A DNA stretch of 64,000 nucleotides from Flavobacterium sp. YJ01. Its GTDB lineage: Bacteria > Bacteroidota > Bacteroidia > Flavobacteriales > Flavobacteriaceae. This document shows positions 1-8,347 of this stretch, piece by piece. The stretch spans positions 4,402,001 to 4,466,000 of the forward strand of contig NZ_CP119757.1 of the NCBI RefSeq assembly GCF_029320955.1, given 5' to 3'. Under the pieces are notes generated by a model. That model did not search any database, was not told the origin of the DNA, and worked only from the letters and a program-made list of their open reading frames with translations. The translations under genes were made by a program, and so were the position numbers. Every line of letters starts with the position of its first letter. The stretch's first letter is position 1.

Positions 1-629
1 ACTGGAGCTCTGTAACTTCTTCTCACATTTACATAGTTGTAGCTGTTGTGAACGTTTATACATACATTTACATTGTTTCTGTATCTGTAAACTGGATATG
101 GCGCCCAAGCTGTGTAATATGTAGGGTAATAACCCCAATACCAAGTTGAGTAATATGGTCTGTAATTGTTTACCCAAAATGAAGTATAAATTACCGGTGC
201 AACACTATAAACAGGCTCATAAATGTAATTTGCTCCATACAGGTAAGAGTTACCTACAATTTGAACACTAACTTTGTTGTAATTATCTCTTTCAACATCA
301 ATAGTGGCAACGTCTTGATAAACGTCACGGTCTAAAACAGCTTGTATAATTACTACGTGAGTTCTGTCTTCTACACTCTCGATTACACGAAGATAATCTA
401 CTTCATCATCGCCATTAAGGTCAAGGTTAGAAATTTGATATTTTGGATCATTTAATCTTCTTTCAAAATCTTGAAGATTAGCAGATTCTCCAAACATCGA
501 AGCGACTGCTCTTAAATCTAAATTATCGCTTATATCTGAGTTCTTTGCGTATACGGTAGTTTGATTTTGTGCTGCACAAGAACCAAAAACTAAGGCTATC
601 ATCGCTATTAAAAGTAATTTCGTTTTCAT
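1..629 (-). CDS. Putative Tyr/Trp-rich lipoprotein, C-terminus cut by window edge
   Basis: I translated this from the complement; it starts at 629 and runs off the left edge, so the C-terminus is missing. The N-terminus MKTKLLLIAMIALVFGSC is a lipoprotein signal with the lipobox Cys at residue 18, which implies an envelope lipoprotein. The middle is an ordinary soluble segment that includes DLNGDDEVDYLRV, reminiscent of a calcium-binding or dockerin-like loop. The end is very rich in Tyr, Trp and Asn. I do not recognise a named family; proteins of this style are annotated as hypothetical in flavobacteria. The gene is divergent from the next one, with about 240 bp of AT-rich intergenic DNA between them. 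Confidence 0.75.
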   Translation of the reverse strand, partial: MKTKLLLIAMIALVFGSCAAQNQTTVYAKNSDISDNLDLRAVASMFGESANLQDFERRLNDPKYQISNLDLNGDDEVDYLRVIESVEDRTHVVIIQAVLDRDVYQDVATIDVERDNYNKVSVQIVGNSYLYGANYIYEPVYSVAPVIYTSFWVNNYRPYYSTWYWGYYPTYYTAWAPYPVYRYRNNVNVCINVHNSYNYVNVRRSYRAP

Positions 630-871
630 GACTAAATTATATTAAATTATTTTTTCTATAAGTGAATATCCAATTACTGTGCCATAAATCTTTTGTATAA
701 CAATCTTGTTTTTAAACAGCTGAAAATCAATTTATTGAATATATGTTTCTGTTTTTTATTCTGTTTAAGAATAAAATAGTGTGTAAATTTTATTTTTTTG
801 AAAAAGAAAATAAACCTATTTGAAATTTTATAAATAATCGTATTTTAGCGTTAACCAAATTTTGATTTCCT

Positions 872-1933
872 ATGAAAAAACTAGCTTTATTTTGTGGTAT
901 TTTTATTTTATTGATGTCTTTTAGAACATTTACTCATAAAACCGAACTTCCTTATAGTAGTGGTTTTACATCAATGACAGTAGATACTCTTTTTAAAGAT
1001 AGGATTAGCATCAGAGCAATTTTGATTGATAAAAATAAAGTTTGGTACGGTGCAGATAATTCTCGTTTTGGTTATTATGATTTAACTAAAAAAGAAAAAT
1101 TTGAAGAACACATTTATCGTGATACTTTAAATTTGGAGTTTAGAAGTATTGCTCAAACCTCAAAAGATGTTTTTTTACTTAGTGTAGCAAATCCTGCGTT
1201 GCTTTATGCAGTTTCTAAAAAAGACAATAAAGTAAAATTGGTTTACAAAGAAATTAACCCCAAAGTTTTTTACGATAGCATGCAATTCTGGAATGACAAA
1301 GAAGGAATAGCGATCGGCGATCCAACAGAAGATACTTTCTCTATAATTGTTACACGTGATGGAGGAGAAACTTGGACAAAACTACTGTCAGATAAATTGC
1401 CAACAAATACAACCGGTGAAGCGGCTTTTGCAGCAAGTAACACCAATATTGTAATTAAAGGAAATGATACTTGGCTAGTTTCAGGTGGAAAAAAAGCCCG
1501 TGTTTTTTATTCTCCAGACAAAGCAAAAACATGGAAAGTGGTAGAAACTCCAATTGTTCAAGGAAAACAAATGACCGGAATTTTTACAGCTGATTTCTAT
1601 GATTCTAAACAAGGTTTTATTGCAGGTGGCGATTATGATTATCCAAATAAAAAAGTGGATAATAAAGCCTTTACAAAAGATGGCGGAAAAACTTGGGAAT
1701 TGATTGGGCAGAATATGGGCTTTGGTTACGCATCTTGTGTACAATATGTTCCTGGAGGAAACGGAAGAGAAATTGTTTGTGTTGGTTCTGAAGGGATACA
1801 ATATTCTCAAAATGGAGGTGAAAATTGGATGCAACTTTCTACAGATTCGACACTTTTTACGATTCGTTTTGTAAATAGAAATACTGCAATCGCAGCTGGT
1901 CACAATAAAGTGGTTAAACTTAATTTTAAATAA
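872..1933 (+). CDS. Secreted beta-propeller protein with Asp-box (BNR/YCF48-like) repeats
   Basis: This is a 353-residue protein with an N-terminal signal peptide (about residues 1-21). Four Asp-box type motifs are visible: TRDGGETW near 161, SPDKAKTW near 214, TKDGGKTW near 268 and SQNGGENW near 312. This spacing is typical of a beta-propeller of the sialidase/YCF48 superfamily. Bacteroidota annotations often call such proteins oxidoreductase or glycosyl hydrolase without biochemical support. I see no catalytic signature, so the role is unknown; it is probably periplasmic or secreted. It is a single gene, followed by a hairpin terminator and then convergent genes. Confidence 0.75.
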   Translation: MKKLALFCGIFILLMSFRTFTHKTELPYSSGFTSMTVDTLFKDRISIRAILIDKNKVWYGADNSRFGYYDLTKKEKFEEHIYRDTLNLEFRSIAQTSKDVFLLSVANPALLYAVSKKDNKVKLVYKEINPKVFYDSMQFWNDKEGIAIGDPTEDTFSIIVTRDGGETWTKLLSDKLPTNTTGEAAFAASNTNIVIKGNDTWLVSGGKKARVFYSPDKAKTWKVVETPIVQGKQMTGIFTADFYDSKQGFIAGGDYDYPNKKVDNKAFTKDGGKTWELIGQNMGFGYASCVQYVPGGNGREIVCVGSEGIQYSQNGGENWMQLSTDSTLFTIRFVNRNTAIAAGHNKVVKLNFK

Positions 1934-1936
1934 AAA

Positions 1937-1984
1937 ATAAGAACCCTAAATAATAAAGTAAGTATTATTATATAGGGTTCTTAT
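1937..1984. terminator. Bidirectional hairpin terminator
   Basis: A 12-bp stem (ATAAGAACCCTA at 1937-1948 with TAGGGTTCTTAT at 1973-1984) encloses a 24-nt AT-rich loop. It lies between the convergent genes ending at 1933 and 2009. Confidence 0.6.
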
Positions 1985-2008
1985 CGCTGTTGTTTCTTTA
2001 TTTATCGC

Positions 2009-2467
2009 TTAATCTTTATTGGCTTTGTCACGATATTGCTGCAATAATTTTCGGCTAAAATCATCTTCAGATTTTTTAAGTAATAAAATTTTCTTTGCAG
2101 AAAGTACTTTTTTCACATTACTCATAAATTTTTCCCTTAGCTGATACAATTCTTTATCTGTGGTTTCAATTTGAGATAATAAAGTTGCAGCTTCTTTTTC
2201 TGAAAGATTTTTAAGATTGTCATCGTTTAATTTTTTCAGATAAGTTTTCATTTTAAAATGCCTTAATTCGAATTGTTTGTCGTCGTAAGCATTATAAATT
2301 GGCCAAAATTTTTCAGCTTCTGTAGAAGTTAATTCCAATTCTGTCGTTAAAAATGAAACTTTAAAAGCTTTGATCTTTTCACGTTTTTCATCAATTTTTC
2401 CGTTTTGTGCAAAAAAGGAAATACTTGTCAGAAAGAGCAGTAGCGGTAAAATGTTTTTTATTTTCAT
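2009..2467 (-). CDS. Spy/CpxP-like periplasmic protein linked to an ECF sigma factor
   Basis: This is a 152-residue secreted helical protein with a signal peptide ending near FFAQ (residue 21). It is rich in Lys and Glu. The segment LELTSTEAEKFWPIYNAYDDK resembles the LTxxQ-type helical repeats of Spy/CpxP-like periplasmic chaperones and sensors. It is the last gene of a three-gene minus-strand operon: sigma factor, single-TM protein, then this one, with gaps of about 32 bp. Bacteroidota homologues are often labelled sensor of ECF-type sigma factor. The position suggests feedback on the sigma factor from the periplasm, but that role is inferred. Confidence 0.7.
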   Translation of the reverse strand: MKIKNILPLLLFLTSISFFAQNGKIDEKREKIKAFKVSFLTTELELTSTEAEKFWPIYNAYDDKQFELRHFKMKTYLKKLNDDNLKNLSEKEAATLLSQIETTDKELYQLREKFMSNVKKVLSAKKILLLKKSEDDFSRKLLQQYRDKANKD

Positions 2468-2499
2468 TGCTAAGTTAAGTTGTTGAGTTAAGTTGAGTT

Positions 2500-2919
2500 T
2501 TAATTTTGTTCTGAAATCAGATGTTCTATATTCGGACTTGTGGATAAAATGTCTTCTAAAGTTTCATCTTCCAGAGTTATATCATTGTTTAGTTTTTCGA
2601 TGTCGCTATCATCTAACTTTTGAATTAAATCGTACTGGCTCAAATTAGATTGATAAGATAAATACGTTTCTAATGTGGCTTCATCAAGTTCATTTGATGT
2701 TGCTCTGTAATTGTTTACAATCGGAATCATTAAAGCAAAACCAATTAACGCCGCTGCCGCCAGAGAAAGTTTTTTTTTGCGTTTGTAAAAAGGAATTACC
2801 TTAACTTCTTTTTGATTTACTTGCTGTAAGACTTTCTCTGAAAAATCATCAAAATAATTTTCTGGAGTTTTAAATCCAGATTTTATTTTTGGTTCGTTTT
2901 CTAATTTAAATGCTTTCAT
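2500..2919 (-). CDS. Single-pass membrane protein, putative anti-sigma factor
   Basis: This is a 139-residue protein with a basic N-terminal cytoplasmic half, one transmembrane segment (about residues 51-68, LSLAAAALIGFALMIPIV), and an acidic extracytoplasmic tail. There is no zinc-binding HxxxCxxC motif, so it is not a classical ZAS anti-sigma. Its place directly after an ECF sigma gene and before a Spy-like gene, with short gaps, makes an anti-sigma or sigma-modulating role the most likely one. That function comes from context only. Confidence 0.6.
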   Translation of the reverse strand: MKAFKLENEPKIKSGFKTPENYFDDFSEKVLQQVNQKEVKVIPFYKRKKKLSLAAAALIGFALMIPIVNNYRATSNELDEATLETYLSYQSNLSQYDLIQKLDDSDIEKLNNDITLEDETLEDILSTSPNIEHLISEQN

Positions 2920-2952
2920 AATATCTATAAGATAGTTTTAGTTACCAAAGGT

Positions 2953-3495
2953 TTAATTTGAAGTAACATATAATTCAATTTTTTTTACTGCGTGATGATA
3001 AGATGCTTTTAAGGCACCTACCGAAGTTCCTAAGATTTCGGCTATTTCTTCGTATTTTAATTCTTCAAAATATTTCATTTTGAAAACCAATTGCTGTTTT
3101 TCTGGAAGCGTTACGATTGCTTTTTGAAGTTTGATTTGAATTTCATCTCCATCAAAATAAAGATCAGCTTTTAGATTGTCAATTGTCTTATTTTGAAGAT
3201 CTTCAGACGAGATACCGCTCAATTTTGCTTTTTGAGACAGAAAAGTCAAAGCTTCATTTGTGGCAATACGATACATCCAGGAAAAAAGTTTACTTTCTCC
3301 TTTAAAGTTTTTAAGATATTGAAAGACTTTTATAAAAGTATTCTGCAAGACATCATCTACATCATCATGATTCAAAACAATATTTCGAATATGAGAATAC
3401 AGCGGACGCTGATAATCAGACAAGAGTTTTTGAAACGCTGTATTTTGCGTTTGAGGGTTTAATAATTGTTTTATAAATTCCTTCTCGTCTATCAA
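2953..3495 (-). CDS. ECF-type RNA polymerase sigma factor
   Basis: This is a 180-residue sigma-70 family protein of ECF length. Region 2 is clear (DDVDDVLQNTFIKVFQYLKN, followed by the FSWMYRIATNEALTFL helix), as is the region 4 helix-turn-helix (LPEKQQLVFKMKYFEELKYEEIAEILGTS... to YHHAVKKIE). It directs RNA polymerase to a stress or envelope regulon that cannot be named from sequence. It is the first gene of an operon with a one-TM protein and a Spy-like periplasmic protein, which is the usual layout for an envelope-sensing switch. Confidence 0.92.
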   Translation of the reverse strand: MIDEKEFIKQLLNPQTQNTAFQKLLSDYQRPLYSHIRNIVLNHDDVDDVLQNTFIKVFQYLKNFKGESKLFSWMYRIATNEALTFLSQKAKLSGISSEDLQNKTIDNLKADLYFDGDEIQIKLQKAIVTLPEKQQLVFKMKYFEELKYEEIAEILGTSVGALKASYHHAVKKIELYVTSN

Positions 3496-3570
3496 ACTTT
3501 TTTGTTGTAAACCTTCTTAATATACATTAGACTGAATTTGAAACAAAAGGTTAAAAAAAACTTTTGAAAT

Positions 3571-4761
3571 TTAGAATTCAGAGTCTTCTTCTTGCGTAGG
3601 AGCAGGAGTTGGTGCAGGAGCTGGTTTCTTTTTAACAGGCTCTTTTCGTGGTTCTGTACGAGGTTCGCTTGTTGGAGTTTCTCCTTGTGTTTCGCTCGAT
3701 GTTTGCGGTGCGTAAACAGGTTCTGCTACAACAGGAACTACTTTTGGTTTTATTGGAAAATAGATTTCTGTAACCAATTTAGATGATGCTTTTACATCTA
3801 ATTTGCTTAGTGTCCAAATTTCTAAATGTGACCAGCTTAAGTCTGGAATTATTTTTTGATTATTGATGTAAGCCGTTGTTTTTGTAATAGCTTCATTTCG
3901 ATGCGAGTAATCCCCGTTAAGTGTCGTTTTTACAGCATCAAAACCATTTAATTTTCCTGATAAAATATCGCTTCCAGAGCTAATAGAAATTTCTTTATTG
4001 ATTGGTAAGCAGATTGAAATCTTTGCTAAACCTGTTTTAGTATCGTAAGTATGATAAATAATAAAAGGTTTTCCGCTTTCAGATAAGCCATTTGCCTCGC
4101 TAAACTGAATCAATTTCGGAATAACAATTCTAGCATTCTTGTTTACTTTTGAAATTTCACTTGTAAAAGTCTGACGAATATAAGGTGTTTCTGTTTTCTT
4201 CACTACGCCATCCACTTTAACTGCATAAGTTTTAGTTTCGTAGTCTAGATTTTTGTCAATATTTACCAAGCTTTTTTCATAAATAGTTCCGATAACTTTA
4301 TCAGAACCTCCATGCAAAGAAGTATAGATTTTAAATAGAAAACTCATTGTACCTTTTGCTCGCCAAGTAACTTTTGTTTTTCCGTTTAAAGTATCTTTCA
4401 AAGTCCAGCTTACATCGGCCTCTGTACCGTCATATTGCATTTTTTGAGCAATGCTTTCGCCTTCTTTTGTTTTAAGTGTAATTGCATTTCCTTTTCCATC
4501 AGCGCCATCCCAATAAAATGAAGCGCCATTTCCGCTTGTCTTATTAGCAAAAGTCATTTTTATAGAAGGATCTTCAACCGACCAAGATTCAAAATCTTCG
4601 TAATTTCTAAAATCATTAAGATAATTGTAAACTGTTGCGCGAGGCGAATTGATAACTTTACTTCTTTCTACAGAAAAATTTCCCTTTTGAGTAGCAACAA
4701 AAACAGTAAGAGCAACAAAGCTTAATAACGCAAAAAGAAATAAATACTTAAGAATTTTCAT
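3571..4761 (-). CDS. SRPBCC / GyrI-like two-domain protein with Pro-rich tail
   Basis: This is a 396-residue protein. An N-terminal hydrophobic anchor or signal (residues 1-24) is followed by a polyketide-cyclase-like SRPBCC domain (about 30-175, with the NSPRATVYNYLNDFRNYEDF start). A second domain of about 190-340 resembles the GyrI-like ligand-binding fold. The last 50 residues are low-complexity, rich in Pro, Glu, Lys and Thr. SRPBCC and GyrI-like domains bind small hydrophobic ligands, but no substrate can be inferred. The gene is monocistronic and lies upstream of a small membrane protein gene on the same strand. The tail is unusual and may be cell-surface exposed or disordered. Confidence 0.72.
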   Translation of the reverse strand: MKILKYLFLFALLSFVALTVFVATQKGNFSVERSKVINSPRATVYNYLNDFRNYEDFESWSVEDPSIKMTFANKTSGNGASFYWDGADGKGNAITLKTKEGESIAQKMQYDGTEADVSWTLKDTLNGKTKVTWRAKGTMSFLFKIYTSLHGGSDKVIGTIYEKSLVNIDKNLDYETKTYAVKVDGVVKKTETPYIRQTFTSEISKVNKNARIVIPKLIQFSEANGLSESGKPFIIYHTYDTKTGLAKISICLPINKEISISSGSDILSGKLNGFDAVKTTLNGDYSHRNEAITKTTAYINNQKIIPDLSWSHLEIWTLSKLDVKASSKLVTEIYFPIKPKVVPVVAEPVYAPQTSSETQGETPTSEPRTEPRKEPVKKKPAPAPTPAPTQEEDSEF

Positions 4762-4889
4762 TGGTAGATTGTTTGGTTCGTAAAGTTATAAATTTATTGT
4801 CAGTCTTACTAATAACCGCTAATTATTAGGTTTTATTATGATGATTAATTTTTTGTTTAAAAACGAAATTTTTTAAGTTTCAAAAAAAC

Positions 4890-5078
4890 TTATCTTTTAA
4901 AGAATATTTTAATCAAAAACAAAATAGCAATAAAGAGTAAAAAAACAAGAAGTACTTTGTAATTTCCTTTGTAAAAGATTTTGTGCAGTGCTAAATCTTT
5001 TCGATAAGCAAAAATCATTATGATTACAAATGCAATAAAAAAACACACTCCAAATAGTATTTGTCCTTGACTAAACAT
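4890..5078 (-). CDS. Small two-TM membrane protein
   Basis: This is a 62-residue protein with two hydrophobic segments (about 5-24 and 41-59) separated by a short basic loop (YRKDLALHKIFYKGNYK). No family is recognised. It is bounded by AT-rich spacers. The composition and length look like a genuine small inner-membrane protein rather than a chance ORF. Confidence 0.5.
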   Translation of the reverse strand: MFSQGQILFGVCFFIAFVIIMIFAYRKDLALHKIFYKGNYKVLLVFLLFIAILFLIKIFFKR

Positions 5079-5213
5079 AGTTTTAAAATTATTTTTGACA
5101 AATTTAGAGAATTGTATACGATTTGCTGCTAAATTGGCTTTTCATTTCATGGAATAAATTTTCGAATTTATCCTAAAGTCACTTATATTAGCAAAAAAAA
5201 GGAAAACTATAAT

Positions 5214-5594
5214 ATGAAAAAACAACTCGACGCCGTAACAGAATTTCACACTGCTTTTAAAATTGGCCATAGCGCAACTCCAGTTGCTGATGTAGGAGCA
5301 GAAAAAAAATTACTTCGTTATAACTTAATGAAGGAAGAAAATGAGGAATATTACGAAGCGGTTCAGAATAATGATTTAGTTGAAATTGCTGATGCGCTTG
5401 GCGATATGATGTATATTTTGTGCGGAACAATTATTGAACACGGACTTCAGGATAAAATTGAAGCTGTTTTTGATGAAATTCAGCGTAGTAATATGAGTAA
5501 ACTTGGTGAAGACGGAAAACCAATTTATAGAGAAGACGGAAAAGTAATGAAAGGTCCAAATTATTTTAAACCTGATTTTTCTAAATTGTTGTAA
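5214..5594 (+). CDS. MazG-like nucleoside triphosphate pyrophosphohydrolase
   Basis: This is a 126-residue all-alpha NTP-PPase domain protein. It shows the family's acidic Mg-binding pattern: EENEEYYEAV then EIADALGDMMYILCG (EExxE...ExxD). The C-terminal part (SNMSKLGEDGKPIYREDGKVMKGPNY) matches the phosphoribosyl-ATP pyrophosphohydrolase-like subfamily seen in bacteria and phages. The family hydrolyses NTPs or modified nucleotides to NMP and pyrophosphate; the substrate is not determinable here. It is a single gene, followed by a palindromic repeat. Confidence 0.82.
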   Translation: MKKQLDAVTEFHTAFKIGHSATPVADVGAEKKLLRYNLMKEENEEYYEAVQNNDLVEIADALGDMMYILCGTIIEHGLQDKIEAVFDEIQRSNMSKLGEDGKPIYREDGKVMKGPNYFKPDFSKLL

Positions 5595-5677
5595 AGAAGA
5601 TTAAACGCAAAGAACGCTAAGTTTTTTTTCTGTAGTTCTTATAAAAAAACAAAGTCCGCAAAGCTTTACGTTATTTT

Positions 5678-5806
5678 TGTCATTTCGACGAAGGAGAAAT
5701 CTTCGCAAGAAACTCCACATAGCAAATCGATAATCTTTGTCGAGCTACTTACGAAGATTTGCTTCGCCTATTCGCTATCGCTCGGGTCTCCTTCGTCGAA
5801 ATGACA
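5678..5806. repeat. Dispersed hairpin repeat, copy 1 (with 30-nt insert)
   Basis: An imperfect palindrome begins TGTCATTTCGACGAAGGAGA and ends with its near complement (TCTCCTTCGTCGAAATGACA). It belongs to a family with other copies at 28862, 30574, 36727 and 47956. This copy is longer because its right arm is interrupted at about 5759-5788 by a 30-nt segment that also occurs, in reverse orientation, at 49726-49755. With the terminator at 5861, this accounts for the gene-free stretch 5595-5911; I see nothing else there. Confidence 0.8.
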
Positions 5807-5860
5807 AGATTGAGTTTATATCTTATCTTCACGATAAAATTTTATAATAAAGCCAAATAA

Positions 5861-5898
5861 AAAAACCGATAAAACTAAATTTATCGGGTTTCTTTTTT
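5861..5898 (-). terminator. Terminator of ilvE
   Basis: A hairpin (AAACCGATAAA paired with TTTATCGGGTTT, one bulge) with A-rich and T-rich flanks lies just beyond the ilvE stop codon. Confidence 0.65.
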
Positions 5899-5911
5899 GT
5901 ATGTTTTTAGA

Positions 5912-6982
5912 TTATTGAACTTTAACTGTCCATCCAAAAGTGTCTTCAGAAAGTTTGTTTTGAAGATTTGTTAGTTTTTCTTTTAAGAATGAAGCATATG
6001 AATTCTCAATTGGAGTCATTTCATAATATTCGTCTTTATATGAGAATCCTTTAATAACACTAATTACGGCAGCAGTTCCTGCGCCGAAGATTTCTTTCAA
6101 AGATCCGTTTTTAGCTGCTTCTACTAATTCTGAAACAATTACTGGACGGACATCAACTTTTAATCCTTCTTTTTCAGCCATTGCAATTAAACTTTTTCTG
6201 GTAACACCATCTAAAATTCTTTCGCTTGTTGGAGCTGTTAATAAAGTATCGTTAATTCTGAAGAAAACGTTCATTGTACCGGCTTCTTCTAATTTTGTAT
6301 GCGTTGCATCGTCAGTCCAAATAACTTGTTGGAAACCATCTTTGTTTGCCAAGTTAGTCGGGTAAAATTGTGCAGCGTAGTTTCCGGCAGCTTTTGCAGC
6401 ACCGATACCACCATTTGCAGCTCTACTGAAATGTTCAGCGATAATTACTTTTACTTCGCCTCCGTAATATGCTTTTGCAGGAGAAAGTAAAATCATAAAT
6501 TTATATTCGTCAGAAGGATTTGCAATTACTCCAGGTCCTGTAGCAATCATAAAAGGACGAATGTACATACTTGCTCCGTTTCCTCTTTGAATCCAGTCTT
6601 TGTCTAATTTCAATAATTCATTTAAACCATCCATAAAAATAGACTCAGGAACTTCTGGCATCGCCATTCTTACAGCAGATTTATTAAAACGGATGAAGTT
6701 TTCATCTGGTCTAAACAACCAAACATCATTATTGTCATCTTTATAAGCTTTCATTCCTTCAAAAATAGCTTGTCCGTAGTGGAAGACTTTTGAAGATGGA
6801 TCCATTAGAATAGGAGCATAAGGCTTAATGACAGGATTTTGCCATTGTCCGTCTTTAAAATCGCATTCGAATAAATGGTCTGTAAATACAGCGCCAAAAC
6901 TTAAGTTTTCAAAATCTACTTCGTTTATTTTTGTAGAAGTAGCTTTTATGATTTCAATTTTGCTTGTTTGAGTTGTACTCAT
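5912..6982 (-). CDS. ilvE: Branched-chain amino acid aminotransferase
   Basis: This class IV PLP enzyme makes or degrades Leu, Ile and Val by transamination with 2-oxoglutarate. I place the start at 6982 (MSTTQTSKIE, 356 residues), the usual family length; the 11-residue upstream extension is unlikely. The PLP lysine is K197 in GIGAAKAAGNYAA. The substrate-side motif is LEEAGTMNVFF, and TSERILDGVTRKS is the conserved C-terminal segment. A perfect -7 box (TAATTTTG) lies upstream on the minus strand. It is divergent from mnmD. Confidence 0.95.
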   Translation of the reverse strand: MSTTQTSKIEIIKATSTKINEVDFENLSFGAVFTDHLFECDFKDGQWQNPVIKPYAPILMDPSSKVFHYGQAIFEGMKAYKDDNNDVWLFRPDENFIRFNKSAVRMAMPEVPESIFMDGLNELLKLDKDWIQRGNGASMYIRPFMIATGPGVIANPSDEYKFMILLSPAKAYYGGEVKVIIAEHFSRAANGGIGAAKAAGNYAAQFYPTNLANKDGFQQVIWTDDATHTKLEEAGTMNVFFRINDTLLTAPTSERILDGVTRKSLIAMAEKEGLKVDVRPVIVSELVEAAKNGSLKEIFGAGTAAVISVIKGFSYKDEYYEMTPIENSYASFLKEKLTNLQNKLSEDTFGWTVKVQ

Positions 6983-7065
6983 AGTTCTGTAAGTTTTTTG
7001 TGAGATATCTTTCACTATAGGAAATCTAAAGTAATGATATCATGGAAAATAGAATTTATTGAATG

Positions 7066-7073
7066 CAAAATTA
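7066..7073 (-). promoter_or_regulatory. ilvE -7 promoter box
   Basis: The minus strand reads TAATTTTG, a perfect match to the Bacteroidota TAnnTTTG -7 element, about 85 nt upstream of the ilvE start. Confidence 0.6.
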
Positions 7074-7228
7074 AGTAAAAATATGTAAAAAGCTTAGTGA
7101 AAATTCATTATTTAATGGTTTTGACTGAGATTTATTTATCCTATAATAAACTCAAATATTTAGTTGATTTTTATAAAGAATTTATGAAAAAAGTATCGAT
7201 TTTTAAGGCTTTACGCATTAGTTTTGAC

Positions 7229-7236
7229 TAAATTTG
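7229..7236 (+). promoter_or_regulatory. mnmD -7 promoter box
   Basis: TAAATTTG matches TAnnTTTG perfectly, about 54 nt upstream of the mnmD start. No clean TTTG -33 element is visible. Confidence 0.55.
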
Positions 7237-7289
7237 AATATTAAAACGGCTTGAAAATCAATAAAAAGCTATTGTAAATTTCTAAAAAA

Positions 7290-7952
7290 GTGAAAAGAGA
7301 AATAATTAAAACGTTAGATGGTTCAACTACAATTCGTTTGCCAGAATGGGACGAATGTTATCATTCTAAACACGGAGCAATTCAAGAAGCAAAACACGTA
7401 TTTATAAAAAATGGACTTTCATTATTTGAAAATCCTATAAGTATATTAGAAATTGGTTTTGGAACTGGTTTAAATGCATTTATTACTTTTTTGGAAGCCA
7501 TTCGAAAAAATCAGAAAATAGATTATGTTGGAGTAGAAGCTTATCCTGTTGATGCAGATGAAATTTTAGAAATGAATTATGCAGAAGAATTAGAAGCATT
7601 GGAATTTAGTAACATTTTTGAAAAAATGCATAAATCAGTTTGGAATGAAAAAGTAGAAATTTGCGATCAGTTCTCGTTAACCAAAAGGAAACAATTTTTT
7701 GATGAAATTGACGATTTTGAAACATTTGATTTGATTTACTTTGATGCCTTCGGATATAGAGTGCAACCGGAGCTTTGGAGTACAGAAATTTTTCAGAAAA
7801 TGTACAATAGTTTAAAGCCTAATGGAGTTTTGGTTACTTATGCAGCTCGCGGAGTTGTTAAAAGAAGCATGATTGCTGTAGGATTTACCGTGGAAAAATT
7901 AGCTGGACCTCCTGGTAAACGAGAAATGTTTAGAGCCTTTAAAAACCTTTAG
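7290..7952 (+). CDS. mnmD: tRNA 5-methylaminomethyl-2-thiouridine methyltransferase
   Basis: This 220-residue DUF752 methyltransferase corresponds to the methyltransferase half of E. coli MnmC. It methylates the wobble uridine of tRNAs to complete mnm5s2U. The SAM-binding motif ILEIGFGTGLNAF is visible near residues 55-67, YFDAFGYRVQPELW follows near 150, and the end GPPGKREMFRA is typical. The start codon is GTG at 7290, with no upstream ATG in frame. As in many flavobacteria, the gene is stand-alone and divergent from ilvE. Confidence 0.9.
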   Translation: MKREIIKTLDGSTTIRLPEWDECYHSKHGAIQEAKHVFIKNGLSLFENPISILEIGFGTGLNAFITFLEAIRKNQKIDYVGVEAYPVDADEILEMNYAEELEALEFSNIFEKMHKSVWNEKVEICDQFSLTKRKQFFDEIDDFETFDLIYFDAFGYRVQPELWSTEIFQKMYNSLKPNGVLVTYAARGVVKRSMIAVGFTVEKLAGPPGKREMFRAFKNL

Positions 7953-8120
7953 AAACGAGTTGTTTAGAACGATTCTATATTGATTTATATGTTTTAAGAA
8001 AACGTATTCGTTGCTAAAGTTTTTAAAATAATTAGTTAAAAATGGAATTTATGTTGGTTAATTGTTTAAATTTGGCTCGAGTTTAAAAAAATAGATAACC
8101 CCCGAAAATCTTATTTTATT

Positions 8121-8318
8121 ATGTCAAAAATGATGTTTGATTACACGAAATCAATACTTGAGAGAGTTAGTTTCGATCCGATACTTTTCTGCAAAGAGCT
8201 AGAAAAAGCTATCAAGACACTGTTACCTTATGAAATGGAACAATTACAAGAATGGTTATTAAGTTTTGTAATCGAAAAGCCAGAATTAAAACAAAGTCTA
8301 CTACTTATTAAAGCATAA
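8121..8318 (+). CDS. Small conserved hypothetical protein
   Basis: This is a 65-residue predicted helical cytoplasmic protein with no signal or TM segment. No family name can be supported. It has its own perfect -7 box (TAAATTTG at 8067-8074) and shares a strong terminator with oxyR, so it is probably a real short gene. Confidence 0.6.
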   Translation: MSKMMFDYTKSILERVSFDPILFCKELEKAIKTLLPYEMEQLQEWLLSFVIEKPELKQSLLLIKA

Positions 8319-8347
8319 AAAAAGGAGCCAATTTGGCTCCTTTTTTA
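8317..8347. terminator. Bidirectional terminator
   Basis: A perfect 8-bp hairpin (GGAGCCAA 8324-8331 / TTGGCTCC 8333-8340) flanked by A-run and T-run serves the converging 65-aa gene and oxyR. Confidence 0.85.
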
